A model generated the notes under the pieces. The model saw only the letters and a list, made by a program, of their open reading frames with translations, made no database searches and was not told where the DNA came from. From Mesostigma viride (lineage: Eukaryota; Streptophyta; Mesostigmatophyceae; Mesostigmatales; Mesostigmataceae), in assembly GCA_009746045.1 (NCBI GenBank), contig RPFO01000130.1, positions 2,398,125 to 2,462,124 of the forward strand: a stretch of DNA of 64,000 nucleotides, given 5' to 3'. Position 1 is the first letter of the stretch. Every line of letters begins with the position of its first letter. The position numbers and the translations under genes are program-made. Shown one piece after another: positions 22,654-34,483 of the stretch.

Positions 22654-23545
22654 CCCAGCACACACACATGCACACACACACACGCCCACATACTGCACAT
22701 GCACACAAATGTTCACACACACACGCCCACATACTACACATGCACACAAATGTTCACACACACATGCACACACGCACACACATACACACATGCACACATG
22801 CACACATGCACGCATGCACACACGCACACACACACACATGCACACACGCACGCATACACACATGCACACATACACACATGCACACACGCACACATGCACA
22901 CATGCACACACGCACACACGCACACACGCACACACGCACACACGCACACACGCACACACGCACACACGCACACACGCACACACGCACACACGCACACACG
23001 CACACACGCACACACGCACACACGCACACACGCACACACGCACACACGCACACACGCACACACGCACACACGCACACACGCACACACGCACACACGCACA
23101 CACGCACACACGCACACACGCACACACGCACACACGCACACACGCACACACGCACACACGCACACACGCACACACGCACACACGCACACACGCACACACG
23201 CACACACGCACACACGCACACACGCACACACGCACACACGCACACACGCACACACGCACACACGCACACACGCACACACACACACGCACACACGCACACA
23301 CGCACACACGCACACACGCACACACGCACACACGCACACACGCACACACGCACACACGCACACACGCACACATGCACACATGCACACATGCACACATGCA
23401 CACACCCACGTGCGCACATGCACGCTAACACATGCGCACACACTAACACACACATCGTCGTCAGAACACACATGCACACAAATGTGCACACACCCACGAG
23501 CACACGTGCACATGCATACAATCCCACACAAACACAGGCAGACTT
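22654..23545. repeat. CA-rich octamer satellite (GCACACAC)n
   Basis: The core from about 22909 to 23366 is an almost perfect repeat of the 8-mer GCACACAC. The flanks contain ACACATGC variants. It keeps several frames open and generates His/Thr/Arg-only or Cys/Val-only pseudo-ORFs on both strands, none of which should be called genes. It lies inside the MULE-like element. Alternating purine-pyrimidine sequence of this type can adopt Z-DNA (established knowledge). Confidence 0.95.
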
Positions 23546-24924
23546 GCACACATGCGCCACATACATTAATCCATCACCAATAAACTGGTTGCTTGGACCC
23601 AACGACCTTCTTACTCGCCTGTCCACCCAACGTTCTGCCCATCCTCCCGCCTGCCCGCCTGCATGTCTGCCACCCGCCTACTGCCCACCCATCTGTCAGC
23701 CTGTCTGCCTGCTTGTGTGCATGCCTGCGGGCCTGCATGTGCACCTGCGCCCATGCACCTGTTATGCCCCCATGGCACGTATATGCAGCCTAGCTAGTTG
23801 AGTGTCTCTTTGCACGCGCACATGGGTGGCTACATGGGCATTTGCCTGTGTCTTGGGCTGGGGGGTTGGGCTGATTAGTTCAAGAGTGGGCGGGAAGACG
23901 GTGGTATAATTGGGTGGGTAGGGACGGAGTGGATGGATGATTGGGGGGGCTGGATGCGGGTGGGACTCAAGTTCGTGTAAAGTCCAAAGTTGCCTGTAGC
24001 ATCAGCAAAAATAAGCGAGAAAGCAGCCTAAATTCAAGGAGCCTACTTGTTGTAACATGTGCCAAACTGCAATTAATGGTTGCAGGCTCACAAGCTGCCA
24101 GCTTCATAACGCAAATGGAATGAATTGCATGGTTACAGGACAAGCGTGTGGTTGGAAATCTTACAATGCCTGGCAACGTCTCTTTCATGTGCCCACTGAG
24201 AACCGCTGTTCAACACAGGAAGGCTTTGGCAAGCAACGAGCTTCGGCCAGGGCCTTCATTGCAAGGAAGCGTGTGTGAAGCAATAACGTCAGGATTTACA
24301 AGCAGAAACTATACCTAACTTTGCGACCTTCATGCAGTATGTCATGTGCATGGCTATGTAGTATGTGCCAACAATCACAACGAAAAAGTGCGAAATTGCA
24401 AACATTGCCATGGAAGGGCAGGAGCCACGCACGCAGCAAATTAAAACGGTTCGTGAACCAATCTGTCGGGCATAAAGGCAGCAAAGTCTGGCCAGCAATA
24501 ATGCAGTGCGATGCGAGAAAAACTCGGTAACTATGGGCAGGCAGGCGCAGCTCGTCCTCAGCAGTGCTATCTAACGTGACGGCGCCTTATTTCCGCGTGC
24601 ACGGTGCCGAACATGGCGCTGGCCTGATTCCAGTTGCAGCAACGCCAGATGCCTTCCCGTCATAGAGCAGAGGCTTCACGTACGTCGACATCGTTGCCTA
24701 CCAATCGTAATGCTTCCCGTGATAATGCACTCGCGTCCGAACAAAATGTCGAGAAAGCAAACAATCTACACGCGATAAAACTGGGCTGCTAGCTTTTCAG
24801 GACTGGTTTTACCATGCCTTAAAATTCCATTAGCTTACTTTTAAAACCATGGCTGACTAATTTTGGCTAATTTTCAGGTATTTGTGCCGCACCGCCCGCA
24901 TGCATGCATGCCCGGGACGAGTCT

Positions 24925-25046
24925 CGAAGACGTAAGGGCATTACGTCGGAGTTTACGTACAGATCTGGAATAAAAAAACAGATCTGCATATACGCCTAGC
25001 CATCTGTATTTTTCGGGCCCTAACTTTTCAGATCTGTCAAAAGCTC
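24925..25046 (-). repeat. Right terminal inverted repeat of the MULE-like element
   Basis: Inverted partner of 21514-21635, followed immediately by the second copy of the 9-bp target duplication (25047-25055). Confidence 0.9.
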
Positions 25047-25148
25047 TATTAGTTAAACAACACAAAGATTTATGTTACTTGACCATGTGGTACTTGTGTC
25101 ACTGGACCTGGACCCGAGTGGGACCAGCGCTATAGTGGTCACGAGGGC

Positions 25149-25197
25149 CGACTTGTAGTCACGAGGGCCGCATGGCCCGAGTGACTACAAGTCGTCC
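25149..25197. repeat. Hairpin with 14-bp arms
   Basis: 'cgacttgtagtcac' is followed by a short spacer with 'gagggccgcatggcccga' and then the inverse 'gtgactacaagtcg'. A preceding 'tcacgagggcc' is repeated in direct orientation. The function is unknown. Confidence 0.6.
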
Positions 25198-25405
25198 CGA
25201 GCCGTGGACAAGCTCTAATTAATTCCAACGCCGGCGCGGGAATATACTCAACTCAACTCAATTCATGCTCTAATTGAACTTAACTAGAATATACGGTCAA
25301 ACTGAACTAAGATGCCTTCTCGGCAGAAGCTAGGACACACCAAGCTGTTGTACCAACGCGGGTGTATCCAATCAAGTAACGTGCGTGTTTGCAACTTGCC
25401 CGTTG

Positions 25406-25622
25406 AAACTCTACGGCGGAGCCAATTTTCGGAAGAACCTCACCCTTCTGCTTGCAAATCAGGGACAAATTCGGTGGATGGATGTATGTATGTATGTATG
25501 TATGGATGGATGGATTGACGGATTTTCATCCCCTATTCCTATGTTTTCTCACGTGTACGGCCTTATAAGCTTCGCCAATTCTGGCGAACCTAACGGTTCT
25601 TCCGAAAATTGGCTCCGCCTGA
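25406..25622. repeat. Inverted repeat with 25-bp arms around a TGGA/GTAT microsatellite
   Basis: 'ggcggagccaattttcggaa' plus 'gaacc' near 25410 is the exact inverse of 'ggttcttccgaaaattggct' plus 'ccgcc' near 25595-25619. The loop holds a short tetranucleotide run (tatgtatg / atggatgg). It could be a miniature element, but no target duplication was recognised. Confidence 0.65.
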
Positions 25623-26235
25623 TTATGCAACCGTACACGTCCCCGCTGAGTACCTTTGTTTCGTTGTGTATTTGTGATGGCATGCTGTTCAGTGTCCTGG
25701 CCCTTAGCCGTTTCCAAATCTCTGCTGCCCATGTGCGGCGTGGGCAACAACAACAACAACAACAACAGTATGGCTTTCCGTTCCAGGGCTAAATTTCCTG
25801 GTCCGGGGAGAAAGGCAAACTCAAACACTATGCGTCATGTTTTGGGATTGCAGCTGCTTTGTTAGGTCGCGCCTAATAAGTAGACTGGTCGACTATGGAG
25901 TTCAATAAACACGAGAGCACCGAGAGCACCTGATAATGTGACAACATATGACTTTACAAATGAGGATGGGGGACATATTAACCAGTCGGATATGGATGCG
26001 CCGAGCGTTGATGGCCAAGTTTTAAGGAGGTAGCACGCTCACAATGTATTTTCCTCAGCGATGGCAAGTGCTGCTGCAACGGAATTGTCAGCGATTCCAC
26101 GGGCTGAGAGGCAGTGACGAGAACCAGCAACGTTTTTATCGCTATTTGGCTAAGCCAAAGCCGGTTGAAGCGTTCGTGGCTAGATGAAACCCGTGGGGTT
26201 ACTGGCTTGCTAGCTTTTTTCAATCAGCCTACCAA

Positions 26236-29200
26236 ATGGCGAATGTCTTGCGGGTTGCCTTATGGCTGCTGCTGGCTTCGCTGTCCACAAGCTCGCGAAC
26301 CAAAATCTTCATAAACGACGCCCCGCCTCAGCACAGCTGCGCCTACGTTGGGGAGGTCTGGGGCAAGCTGGCGGAGGTGCTGACGATGTCAGGTTTTTCA
26401 AGCGACAGGCAGCTGAAGAAAATGAGGCACGAGCGACTTGTCACGTTTGCTCACATCGGGTGCAATCCATACCAATTATTTGATGATTTCTCGTGGCTAC
26501 GTTATGTACAGGTACGACCCACAGACATGATCTATTTGTTGGTATTTTTTTATTCTTGTCTGACCCCTGGTTAGGCCGATGTAAACTGCGCATACGTCTT
26601 CTAAATCTACTCGTTTCCGCTGCGTGCGTAGAAGTCTCCAGGTAGCCCGTCCCGATGGTCTGTGAACCGTGGTATGTCCTTTCGTTCGCGTTATGCCCGT
26701 TATTAGCATGTTTCTTCAAAGAAACGTAGGATGTAAAGGGGGCCTTAAGTGCAGTACATGGACCTACGAGTATACCCTTTTGTCACCTTTGGCGATGCAT
26801 CGACGCTGTCTAGCACACTCTAGCAGATGCAGAGTCGTCAGTCAATGGTAGAACTGTGGCGCTATTACCCCACGGCAATCCCTAGCTTGTTCATTCGCAC
26901 GGTTTTGAGGCGGGGTTGTAACGCTGCTACCCTGCCACACTGCAATGCTTCCAGACTGCCATTTTCCTGTAGGGCATTGGTGTCATATGCTAACAGCAGC
27001 GGCGGCAGCTGTGCCATCGCCAGTATCGCCATCATCATTCTTACCCCCATTCACATTCGGAAACCGCAAGGCTTGCTTCTGTCACTTTCACGGGGACGGG
27101 CATTTGCCAGCACATGTGCAAAAGTTGGCAACGCCGTCTGGTTAGGAAAAAGTTTGGGGTTGACTTCTCTAGCAGATTGTGCAGCAGGGTTCCCATTCAT
27201 GCTGACTGTCATCTGCTGCTGTTCACAGCTCTATTTCTATTTCCGCCGTCAGTCAGTAATACAGTGATGCTTCTCTCCCATACTTATACCCGCTGCCCTG
27301 CATTTGAATCCCAGTAGTCCTTAACACGGCTCTGTCGCCGGTTGAATCCTATTCAAACTCCTGTGGCTGTGTCACCTTGTGCCATGATGTGCGGACCACA
27401 CGGTACATGTCCTACACATATCCTGTACGCACATCCGGCACATTTCCCTCCACACATCCTACACACGTCCAACGAGTTTCCCTTTCGTCCTCCCGCTGTG
27501 GAACCACGGGTTACCCGCCTGATGGGCGCTCAGGCGGGACGTTCATTCTTTCACGTTCGTTTTTTCCTTCTTTCATGTTGCCTTTCTTGGAAATACTAGC
27601 GGTGACTTTTCTCGCCTGGTGCGTGCTCCCCTGATACCGCCTGTGTGGCCCCCCTTCAGACTCGTGCTTTCCCATTCTGCCGTGTCCCTGTGGCATCCCC
27701 AACATATCCCCGCTCTCTAAGAATAAGAACTATTTACTAATGCTCGGGTAAAGTGAATGCTAAATGAATATAGAGTCTCGAGTACTGAGCACATCCATTC
27801 CTTATTCAGCTCCGCCTTTGTACACAGTAGTGGCCCCCATCGTCCCCTCATCCTCTCATCATCCCAGCCCCCCATTATCGCCCAACCCCCAGCCCGTCAT
27901 CATCCCTGCAGCGCCCAACCCTCAGACCCTCCCCTGACTGCCGCATCCTCATCACTATGGCCCTCCCGTTCACTGTGTTTTTTCCCAACCAGCATAGCCC
28001 ACACTGTGGCGCATGCTAATTGCCAGGTTACTGTGCTTTTCTTGGTCCCTGCGCACTCTTGGTAACCTCAACATGCCTCTTGCCCCCCGCACCCCGCACC
28101 CACACATCACCACCCACCTGGCAAATACCCTGGCTGTAACAGTATGCCCTGCCCCATGCTCCCTTGATGCACCTCCCTTCCGCCCCCGGCGCTTTCCTTC
28201 CCTCTGACCACTCCTGGTTACCGTTCCCTGTATCCCCCCCCCCCCCACACGCCCCTGGTCAATATGGCTCTGGTCGCTGTGGCCTGCAGGGCAACTGGAT
28301 CCCTCCCAGCTACGAGGCAACGGTCGCAAGCCTGGCGTCACTGCCGGTCGACCCTCAAGGGGTGCCACGTGCGGGGCTGCACTGCAAGTGCGTGAGGGGG
28401 CCGTGCCGCTGGGATTATTTGTGCAGTAGGGCGTAGCTTTGCATGCTGGGGGATTGTGTTTGTAGTGGGGGGGGTACGTTCGGTAGCAGGGGGGGGCGGG
28501 GGAGTATGGGGGCAGTGGGGAGGGTACGTGGGCCGTGACGTAGTTTTTTTGTCTGTATCCCCTTGCCTTGATGAAGGGGCCAGATGGTATCAAAAGTGGG
28601 CATCCGCCATCACCACCCGACTCTCTCCTTTCCAAGCATGACACTACCAATGTGGATGTGGACAACACGACATCATTGATGCCATCATGCCGCTGTCTCC
28701 TTCGCGGGTGCACCAGTGTCACATTGCAATCCTATTCTGTCATGACACTGTGTTCATAATACTTGTATACTAGTAATGGTAGTGGCATTGTCCTGTGGCA
28801 ATAGCACAGACCGCGGCCATGCAGGTTAAGTCTAGCTCTAGTGAGGCCCCTCCAAGGAAGCCCATAGGCCTCTTCACACATAGCAATTGCCAGGCTCGCC
28901 ACCACAATCCTTGTATCCCTTTCTGCCCGAGCAGCCAGGACTCCATTTAATTATTACATGCCCCTCACAGCCTTTGCCCTATCAACTGAATCTACGTAAA
29001 GACATCCCTATTCATTACCCCCTTCCCCCCCCCTTCCCCCCTCGTACCCCATAACCCCCATCATCCTTAACCCCCATCACCCTCAACCCCCATGACCTTC
29101 AACCCCCATGGTCCCTAACCCCCTTGCCCCCCACACCCCATGCCCCCCCCGCAACCGCCCAACCAGGTGCACCGGCCCGCTCCACCCCGCGTCTCTCTCC

Positions 29201-32200
29201 GACGCCACCCTGCGCGTGATGCTCTGGACCCTGCTGCTCGACCACCAGGACCTGCAGGAGGCCGTGGCGGCCGCCAGTGCCTTCGAGCCCTTCCTTGCGG
29301 CCCACCAAGCGCGAGGGGGCGTCGTCGCGGTCGGCCACATCAAGCTGAGCAACGCGTTCCCCCTGGGCAACCGCACGGGCGCCGTCATCGACAAGTTCCC
29401 CTGGGTCATGCGCTTCGACGGCGACTGGGACTACGAGCTGGCGGCCTTTGCGGGCACCAAGCGCAACCTGTGGCTGCTCGAGGGCCAGAAGCAGATCTGC
29501 GGCTGCGACACGCTGCGCTGCTGCAACCTGGCCAAGATCACGTCCCTGTGGGCCCGGCTGGGCAACGAGGTGGACCTGTACGTGGGCGACCCGCCCCCCG
29601 GCCACACCAAGCCGGCCCGCGCGCAACGCACCACCTTTGTGGGCCCCTCGCTCGTGCGCCCATCGGCTGTCCACTTCTGGCTGTGGCTGCAGAGCCGCGT
29701 CATGCCGCAGATCCGTGTCCCGTTCCCCCTGGGGTACCCCCTGCGGCCGCCCTTCAAGGGCCTGTTCATGCTCCTGCTGCTCGGCATGCAGCCCACCGTG
29801 GTGGCCTACCGTGTCCTCCACTTGATGCCTGGGGCCGATTTCATAAACCCGGCCGACATCCCTGGCCACCATGTGCACCCAGGGGGGGAGGACCCCACGG
29901 ATGCGGAGCAGGCGGCCATCCTGGGCACGCTCATCGAGGCCGGGCTTGTCTTCGAGCTGAGCGAGGAGGACTGGAAGCGGCAAGAGGCGGCGGTGGCCCC
30001 CGCGCGGACACGTGGCGGCCTCCCAGTGGATCTCGTCGGCTCGTTCCTGGGGGAGGAGGCGAGCGGGGCTCTCGATGCGCTCTTCGGGCAGGCGGCGGTC
30101 GTGGTCAGGGACCCGGACGAGCTGGCAGCGGAGGCGCTGCGGGCGCGGCAGACAACGCTCGCTGGGGAGGGCATCCTGCAGCAGGCGGATGAGGTGCTCG
30201 AGGGCAGCATAAGGGCCAAGGAGATCCAGGCGCACCTGCAGCACAAGGAGGCGGCAGCGGTGCTGGAGGAGAGCATGGGCGCGCTCTCGGCCGCGCTCGC
30301 CGCCCGGAGGGAGGAGCTGGCAGCGCAGAAGGTGGCGGAGAGCACAGGGGCTGTACCGCTCCCTGTGACCACGCCGGGGAGCGGGGCGACATCGACACCC
30401 CACCTCAGCGGCCGGAAAGTGGGCGCGGTGGCCGGGGCGGGGGGGGGAGAGAAGGATGACCCCGGCACAGTGGGCGCGCTGGCGTCCGCCACAGGCATGT
30501 CCCTGGAGGAAGCCCTGGAGTACACCCTGGCGTTCCAGGACGGGCTCGCGGCCGCTCAGGCCAAGATGGAGCTCGAGGCGCAGCGCCAGTGGGAGGCATC
30601 AGGGAGGGGGGGTAAAGGACGGTCCTCGCAGGGGAGTGCGGGGAGGGGGGCGGGAGGGGGGGGGCGCCGGCCGCACCTGGAAGCGGGCTGGCGGCGGCGC
30701 TTGGGGCTCTCTCTGGATTATCCTCGTCCCCCCTGGATGCGTCCTTCCCATCGCAACTGGGAGGGCCCAGTGCTGGGGGTGAGTATGGCGAGGAGGACAG
30801 GGATGTTGGCATGGACGCCGCCGGTGACCTCTCTCTGGTTGGCGGACGGCGGCGGCGGCGGGGCCAGGGGAGGAGGTCGGCGGGCGGCGCACCAGGTGGG
30901 AAGGGCGTATTGGAGGAGGATGCGGACGCGCTAGTGGCGGACCAGCTGGAGGGGATGAAGGCTCAGTTGCGGGAGCAGGTGTTGGCGGAGGAGGTGCGCC
31001 GCGACATGGGGTTGCCCGTGGGCAGTGGTGCTGATGCCAAGGGTAATGGCACGGTGGGCGCCCGGGTGGGTGGTCAGAGGAGCATCAACGGCACGGGTTC
31101 CGGTGGCAAGGATTTCTTGGATGACGACAATGAAGGTGATTATGACGACGATGATGATAACGATTATGATGTCGAGGGGGAGGCGGTGCCCGCGGACCCG
31201 GACGCACAGGTGCGCCAGCAGCCGGAACGCGTGAAGGATGATGGGCTGGTAGATCAGGTGCTGGCGGGCACCAAGAGCGCGGCCTCACTGGGGGCATCCC
31301 TTTCGGCCACGGTGCCGTCGCAGGGTCAAGGGGGGCAGGAGGACGCGGACGCACGGCTCAAGGCCGAGCTCTTAGCCATGATCGAGGAGAAGCTGAGCAA
31401 GAGGGGCGATAGCGGTGGCCAGGGGGGTAGTCGTGGAGGTGGCCAGAGAGGTGGGGGTGGTGGGGTCGGCACGGTGGATGTGCCCGTGACGCGGTGGGAG
31501 CGGCTACGCCTGCTGCGGGACAGCTTCCTGCGGCGCAAGTCAGGGATACAGCCAGTCGGGGACGGGGCCGGGCACGCTGTCCCCCGGGCCCAAGTACCCA
31601 CCAGGGCGCGCGGGGCCAGCGCGGCGGCCAATCGTCGGCAAAAGAGGGGCAGTGCGGGGGCGGGGGCGGGGGCAGCAGCAGTGGCGGCAACGCCGTTGCC
31701 GCCGGAGGCGTTAGAGGCTGGGATGGACATTGTGAAAGGGTTTGGGGCCGCGGAGGCAGCGGCGGGGATGGATGTCGTCAAAGGGTTTGGCGCTGCACCG
31801 GTGGTGCCGGTTGCTCCCCAAGGGGTTTCAGTGGCTGCAAAGGTCGCAGAGGGGCCCAGCGGGGCGCGGGCAGCGCCGTGGACAGGAGTTGTCGATGGAA
31901 CGGTGCCAACCTCGCAGGTGGGAATGGACCAAGAGGTTGAGGAGGAAGAGGAGAAGGAGGAGGAGGAGGAGGGGGAGGAGGAGGAGGAGAATGTGGTGGT
32001 GGTAGATCCCTCTCGCAAGGCACCTCCGGTGGCACCATTGCCGGGGGAGGCGGTGGAGCCCCCTCCCAAGTTGCCCGTCGGTGCGCTCAAGATCCTGGAA
32101 ACACCACTGGAGGTCAAGCCGCTCAAAGGGGCAATATGGCGGGAGCAGGCGAATCGGGAACGGCGAGCAGCCGAGGCCGAGAAAGTGGTGCCAGTGAGTC

Positions 32201-32676
32201 AAGGCAACGACGTGGTAGCGTTGGCGTTTCCGAAGGACAAGGTAAACAAGGGAAAAGATAAGTCGAAGAAGGGGGGGGGGGTGGAGCCCGTGCCTGGGGC
32301 AGGGGCCGCAAGGACTGCGGGTTCCGCGGACGCCCGCCGCCAGGTGTCGGCGGTGGCCGCCGCTATCAAGGCGGAGGAGGAGGCAAAGGAGGCGGCGCGG
32401 AAAGCGACGGAGGAGACGGCGTTGGCGGCGGCATTGGAGGCGGCCGACCGCGCCGCCAAGATGGCGGCGGCGTATTCTGGGGTCTCCACCCAGAACCCCG
32501 CTGGGGATGAGTCGAGTGACGATGGGTCGGGGGCCGGTGGCAAGGGCAACAAGGCCAAGGCGGCCCCGACTAGTTCCACGTCCATGGTGGGGGCGTATGC
32601 GGTCAGGCAAGATGAGTCGGGGAGGGTGTTGTACAGCAGGAGCAAACCACCCGGCGATCGCTCGCAGCAACGGTGA
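26236..32676 (+). CDS. GT29-like glycosyltransferase with long low-complexity C-terminal tail
   Basis: Exon 1 (26236-26511, 92 aa) opens with a signal peptide or anchor (MANVLRVALWLLLASLSTSS). A middle exon is 28290-28387, joining in phase to a large exon from 29167 (HCK|CTGPLHPAS). Others may lie between 26512 and 28289. The large exon carries a divergent sialylmotif L-like block: VVAVGHIKLSN, LGNRTGAVIDKFPWVMRFDG, then FAGTKRNLWLLEG (about 29316-29480). A motif S-like block follows (YPLRPPFKGLFMLLLLGMQ, about 29734-29790) and a C-terminal HHVHPGGEDPTDAEQAAI region in which the motif VS histidine is not evident. After about 30200 the protein becomes Ala/Glu/Gly-rich, with a DDDDD segment (about 31126-31180), a duplicated GMD-VKGFGAA unit (31721-31797), an E-run (31936-31990) and K/E coils. 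The reading frame must shift by one between 30605 and 30790, in or near G-runs: either an indel or an assembly error. The Golgi role is inferred from the family. Confidence 0.55.
29040..29130 (+). repeat. Short tandem repeat 'aacccccatcaccct' in the last intron
   Basis: Five or so imperfect 15-17 bp units immediately precede the acceptor of the large GT29-like exon (29166/29167) and supply a pyrimidine-rich tract. Confidence 0.6.
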
Positions 32677-33234
32677 CGGCGCTATGTGATGAGGAGTCGC
32701 TAAATAGCGGGTCGTACCTCACCTCCTGCCACGCTGCCACGATATGGGGTTTCAAGACCCAGCCACCGCCAGTATGAAGTGAGACAACTAATAACGCCAG
32801 TATGCACAGGATGCACGTGATCGTGGATCTAGGAGGTGACGCGGTGTAGCAGGAGCAGGAGCAGCTCATGGGGGCTCTCTCCGTCAAGGTGCCTCGACCT
32901 TATCAAGGCGTCTGGCTGCTAGGAAGAGCAACAAGCGAGCTTCTTGAGCTGCTATGCAGGCAAACCGACCTGGGTTTTTAGAAGTCGCACGATCTTGATA
33001 AAAAGGTATCTATAACGAAGCCAGGTGGTGGCCAGGGTGGGGGTAGGGGGATTTCCCGTGTGCTTTTTGAGATAAGTATTGCATTAATTAATTCATTCAT
33101 TAATAAATTGTTTGATGCACGACATGCATCCAGGAATGCCTGTCTCATCACAAGGGGGCGCACATGAATTGGCTAGTGCCTGGAAGCATCTTCACGAGCT
33201 GCCTGGAAGCATGAATCTTTAGAATATTAATTAA

Positions 33235-33420
33235 TTATTAAGCACCTGGCTGCGCCACGTGGGTGCCAATACAGAGTAAAGGAGCCTTCAACCCTATATA
33301 CACAACGAGGAGGGAGGGCGCCCTAGCTAGCTTTTCTCACTGCCGCAAGCGGGCAGGCCGCAGAGCGCTCGCTCCACAGCACATGGTGCCGGGGTGCAAC
33401 ACTGTGGGTGCAACACAACC
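33235..33420 (+). repeat. Dispersed repeat C, left copy
   Basis: The block containing 'gagggagggcgccctagcta', 'caagcgggcaggccgcagag' and 'cgctcgctccacagcacatg' is matched in inverted orientation at 41800-41980. AT-rich direct motifs (attaattattaag) sit at its outer end, as in the other TTAA-tailed elements here. Confidence 0.6.
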
Positions 33421-33639
33421 GTGCAATACATGCATAGGTAGGCTGACGTACGTATAGCTGATGCTATAAACTGAAGGTGAGGTGGGCTCAAGACGTCGGC
33501 TAAGGCGCAAGCTGATGGCCACAAGGTGCCAGAGCTAAGTCAGTTACTATATTAACGCGGTGCGATGTACAGATCAGCTGCTGGCCGACCTAGTGGTCCC
33601 AGCGCCCAGTTTGAACACCGCATGTCCTCCCTCCCGCCC

Positions 33640-34110
33640 GGATTGTCAAGCATGACCTCTTCAAGGTCGTCATTCTGACGATCCTGACCTACGGCGCCGC
33701 CAGACCTGGACACTGACGCAGGAGCTGGAGCACCGACTCGACGGCAACGCCACCAATTAATTAATTAATTAGGAACATAACTCTGTGGGGAGTGTATGTA
33801 GCACATAGCCCTTGAGAAGGGGCGTATGGCCTATCATACATTCTAAGCTACTTCTTCAAGGTCGTCATTCTGACGATCCTGACCTACGGCGCCGAGACGT
33901 GGGCACTGACGCAGGAGCTGGAGCAACGACTCGACGGCGCCGTCACCAAGATGCTGCGCCAGGCCCTTAACATCCCCTTTGGTTTGCACATTAGTAATGA
34001 GGATTTGTACGCTGATTTGCCCTATGTTTCCCACATTATTAGGCACAGGCGCCTGGGCCTAGCCGGGCACCTGGCCCGCACAGATCAGGTACGTAGATAC
34101 ATCAGATAGA
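33640..34110 (+). pseudogene. LINE ORF2 C-terminal fragments, partly duplicated
   Basis: 33849-34100 reads FKVVILTILTYGAETWALTQ, LEQRLDGAVTKMLRQALNIP, then LYADLPYVSHIIRHRRLGLA and GHLARTDQ, the region downstream of the RT catalytic core in this LINE family. A shorter copy of the beginning (cttcaaggtcgtcattctga) lies at 33659-33750. A TTAA tail plus a LINE 3'-end segment (33756-33848) separates them, so one LINE end has inserted into another. Confidence 0.7.
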
Positions 34111-34199
34111 CTAGCTGGCACCAAGCCCGCCCAGCCTGGGCGATATGTCCTCACCTGGCGTGCCCCCGGCCGCGCAGGGTCGCCACCCGTGGACTTTTC

Positions 34200-34440
34200 G
34201 TGATAGACTCGGCATGGACATGTGCTACACTAGACGTGACGGGCTCACCCCCGGGCAGCCTCCTGGTTTGTCTGTAATATGGAGGCAGATGGTGCGCAAG
34301 GATCATAGATGGCAAGTAGTGATGAAGGAGACCACCCCCAAGCCTGTGGGGGCTCCGCGTGTGACCAAGTATGGCATTCATAGCGATTCGGGCCGCGGTG
34401 CCCACACCCATGTAACTAGGACCTAGATAGCTTATACCAT
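34200..34440 (+). repeat. Repeat E, uninterrupted copy
   Basis: The segment from 'gtgacgggctcacccccggg' to 'gtaactaggacctagatagc' recurs at 37576-37960. There it is split by a 163-bp insertion after 'gcaaggat', so this copy serves as the empty-site reference. Confidence 0.8.
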
Positions 34441-34483
34441 CCATTCCATGCCACGAGCCACGAGCCACGAGCCACGAGGTAGC

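Larger units (their letters stand above)
21514..25046. mobile_element. Non-autonomous MULE-like DNA transposon with 122-bp TIRs
   Basis: The inverted ends 21514-21635 and 24925-25046 are both 122 bp and differ at three positions by my alignment. They begin GGGCTTTTGACAG and GAGCTTTTGACAG and each contain three CAGATCTG palindromes. The element is flanked by the 9-bp direct repeat TATTAGTTA (21505-21513 and 25047-25055). Long TIRs starting with G plus a 9-bp duplication is the Mutator-like pattern; hAT (8 bp) fits less well. The 3.3 kb interior shows no transposase and includes a large CA-rich octamer satellite, so the copy is non-autonomous. High TIR identity indicates recent movement. Confidence 0.85.

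Noticed and set aside
22579-23801. Long His/Thr-rich and Cys/Val-rich ORFs on both strands
   Set aside because: They are translations of the CA-rich octamer repeat, open in several frames on both strands with no codon-level constraint.
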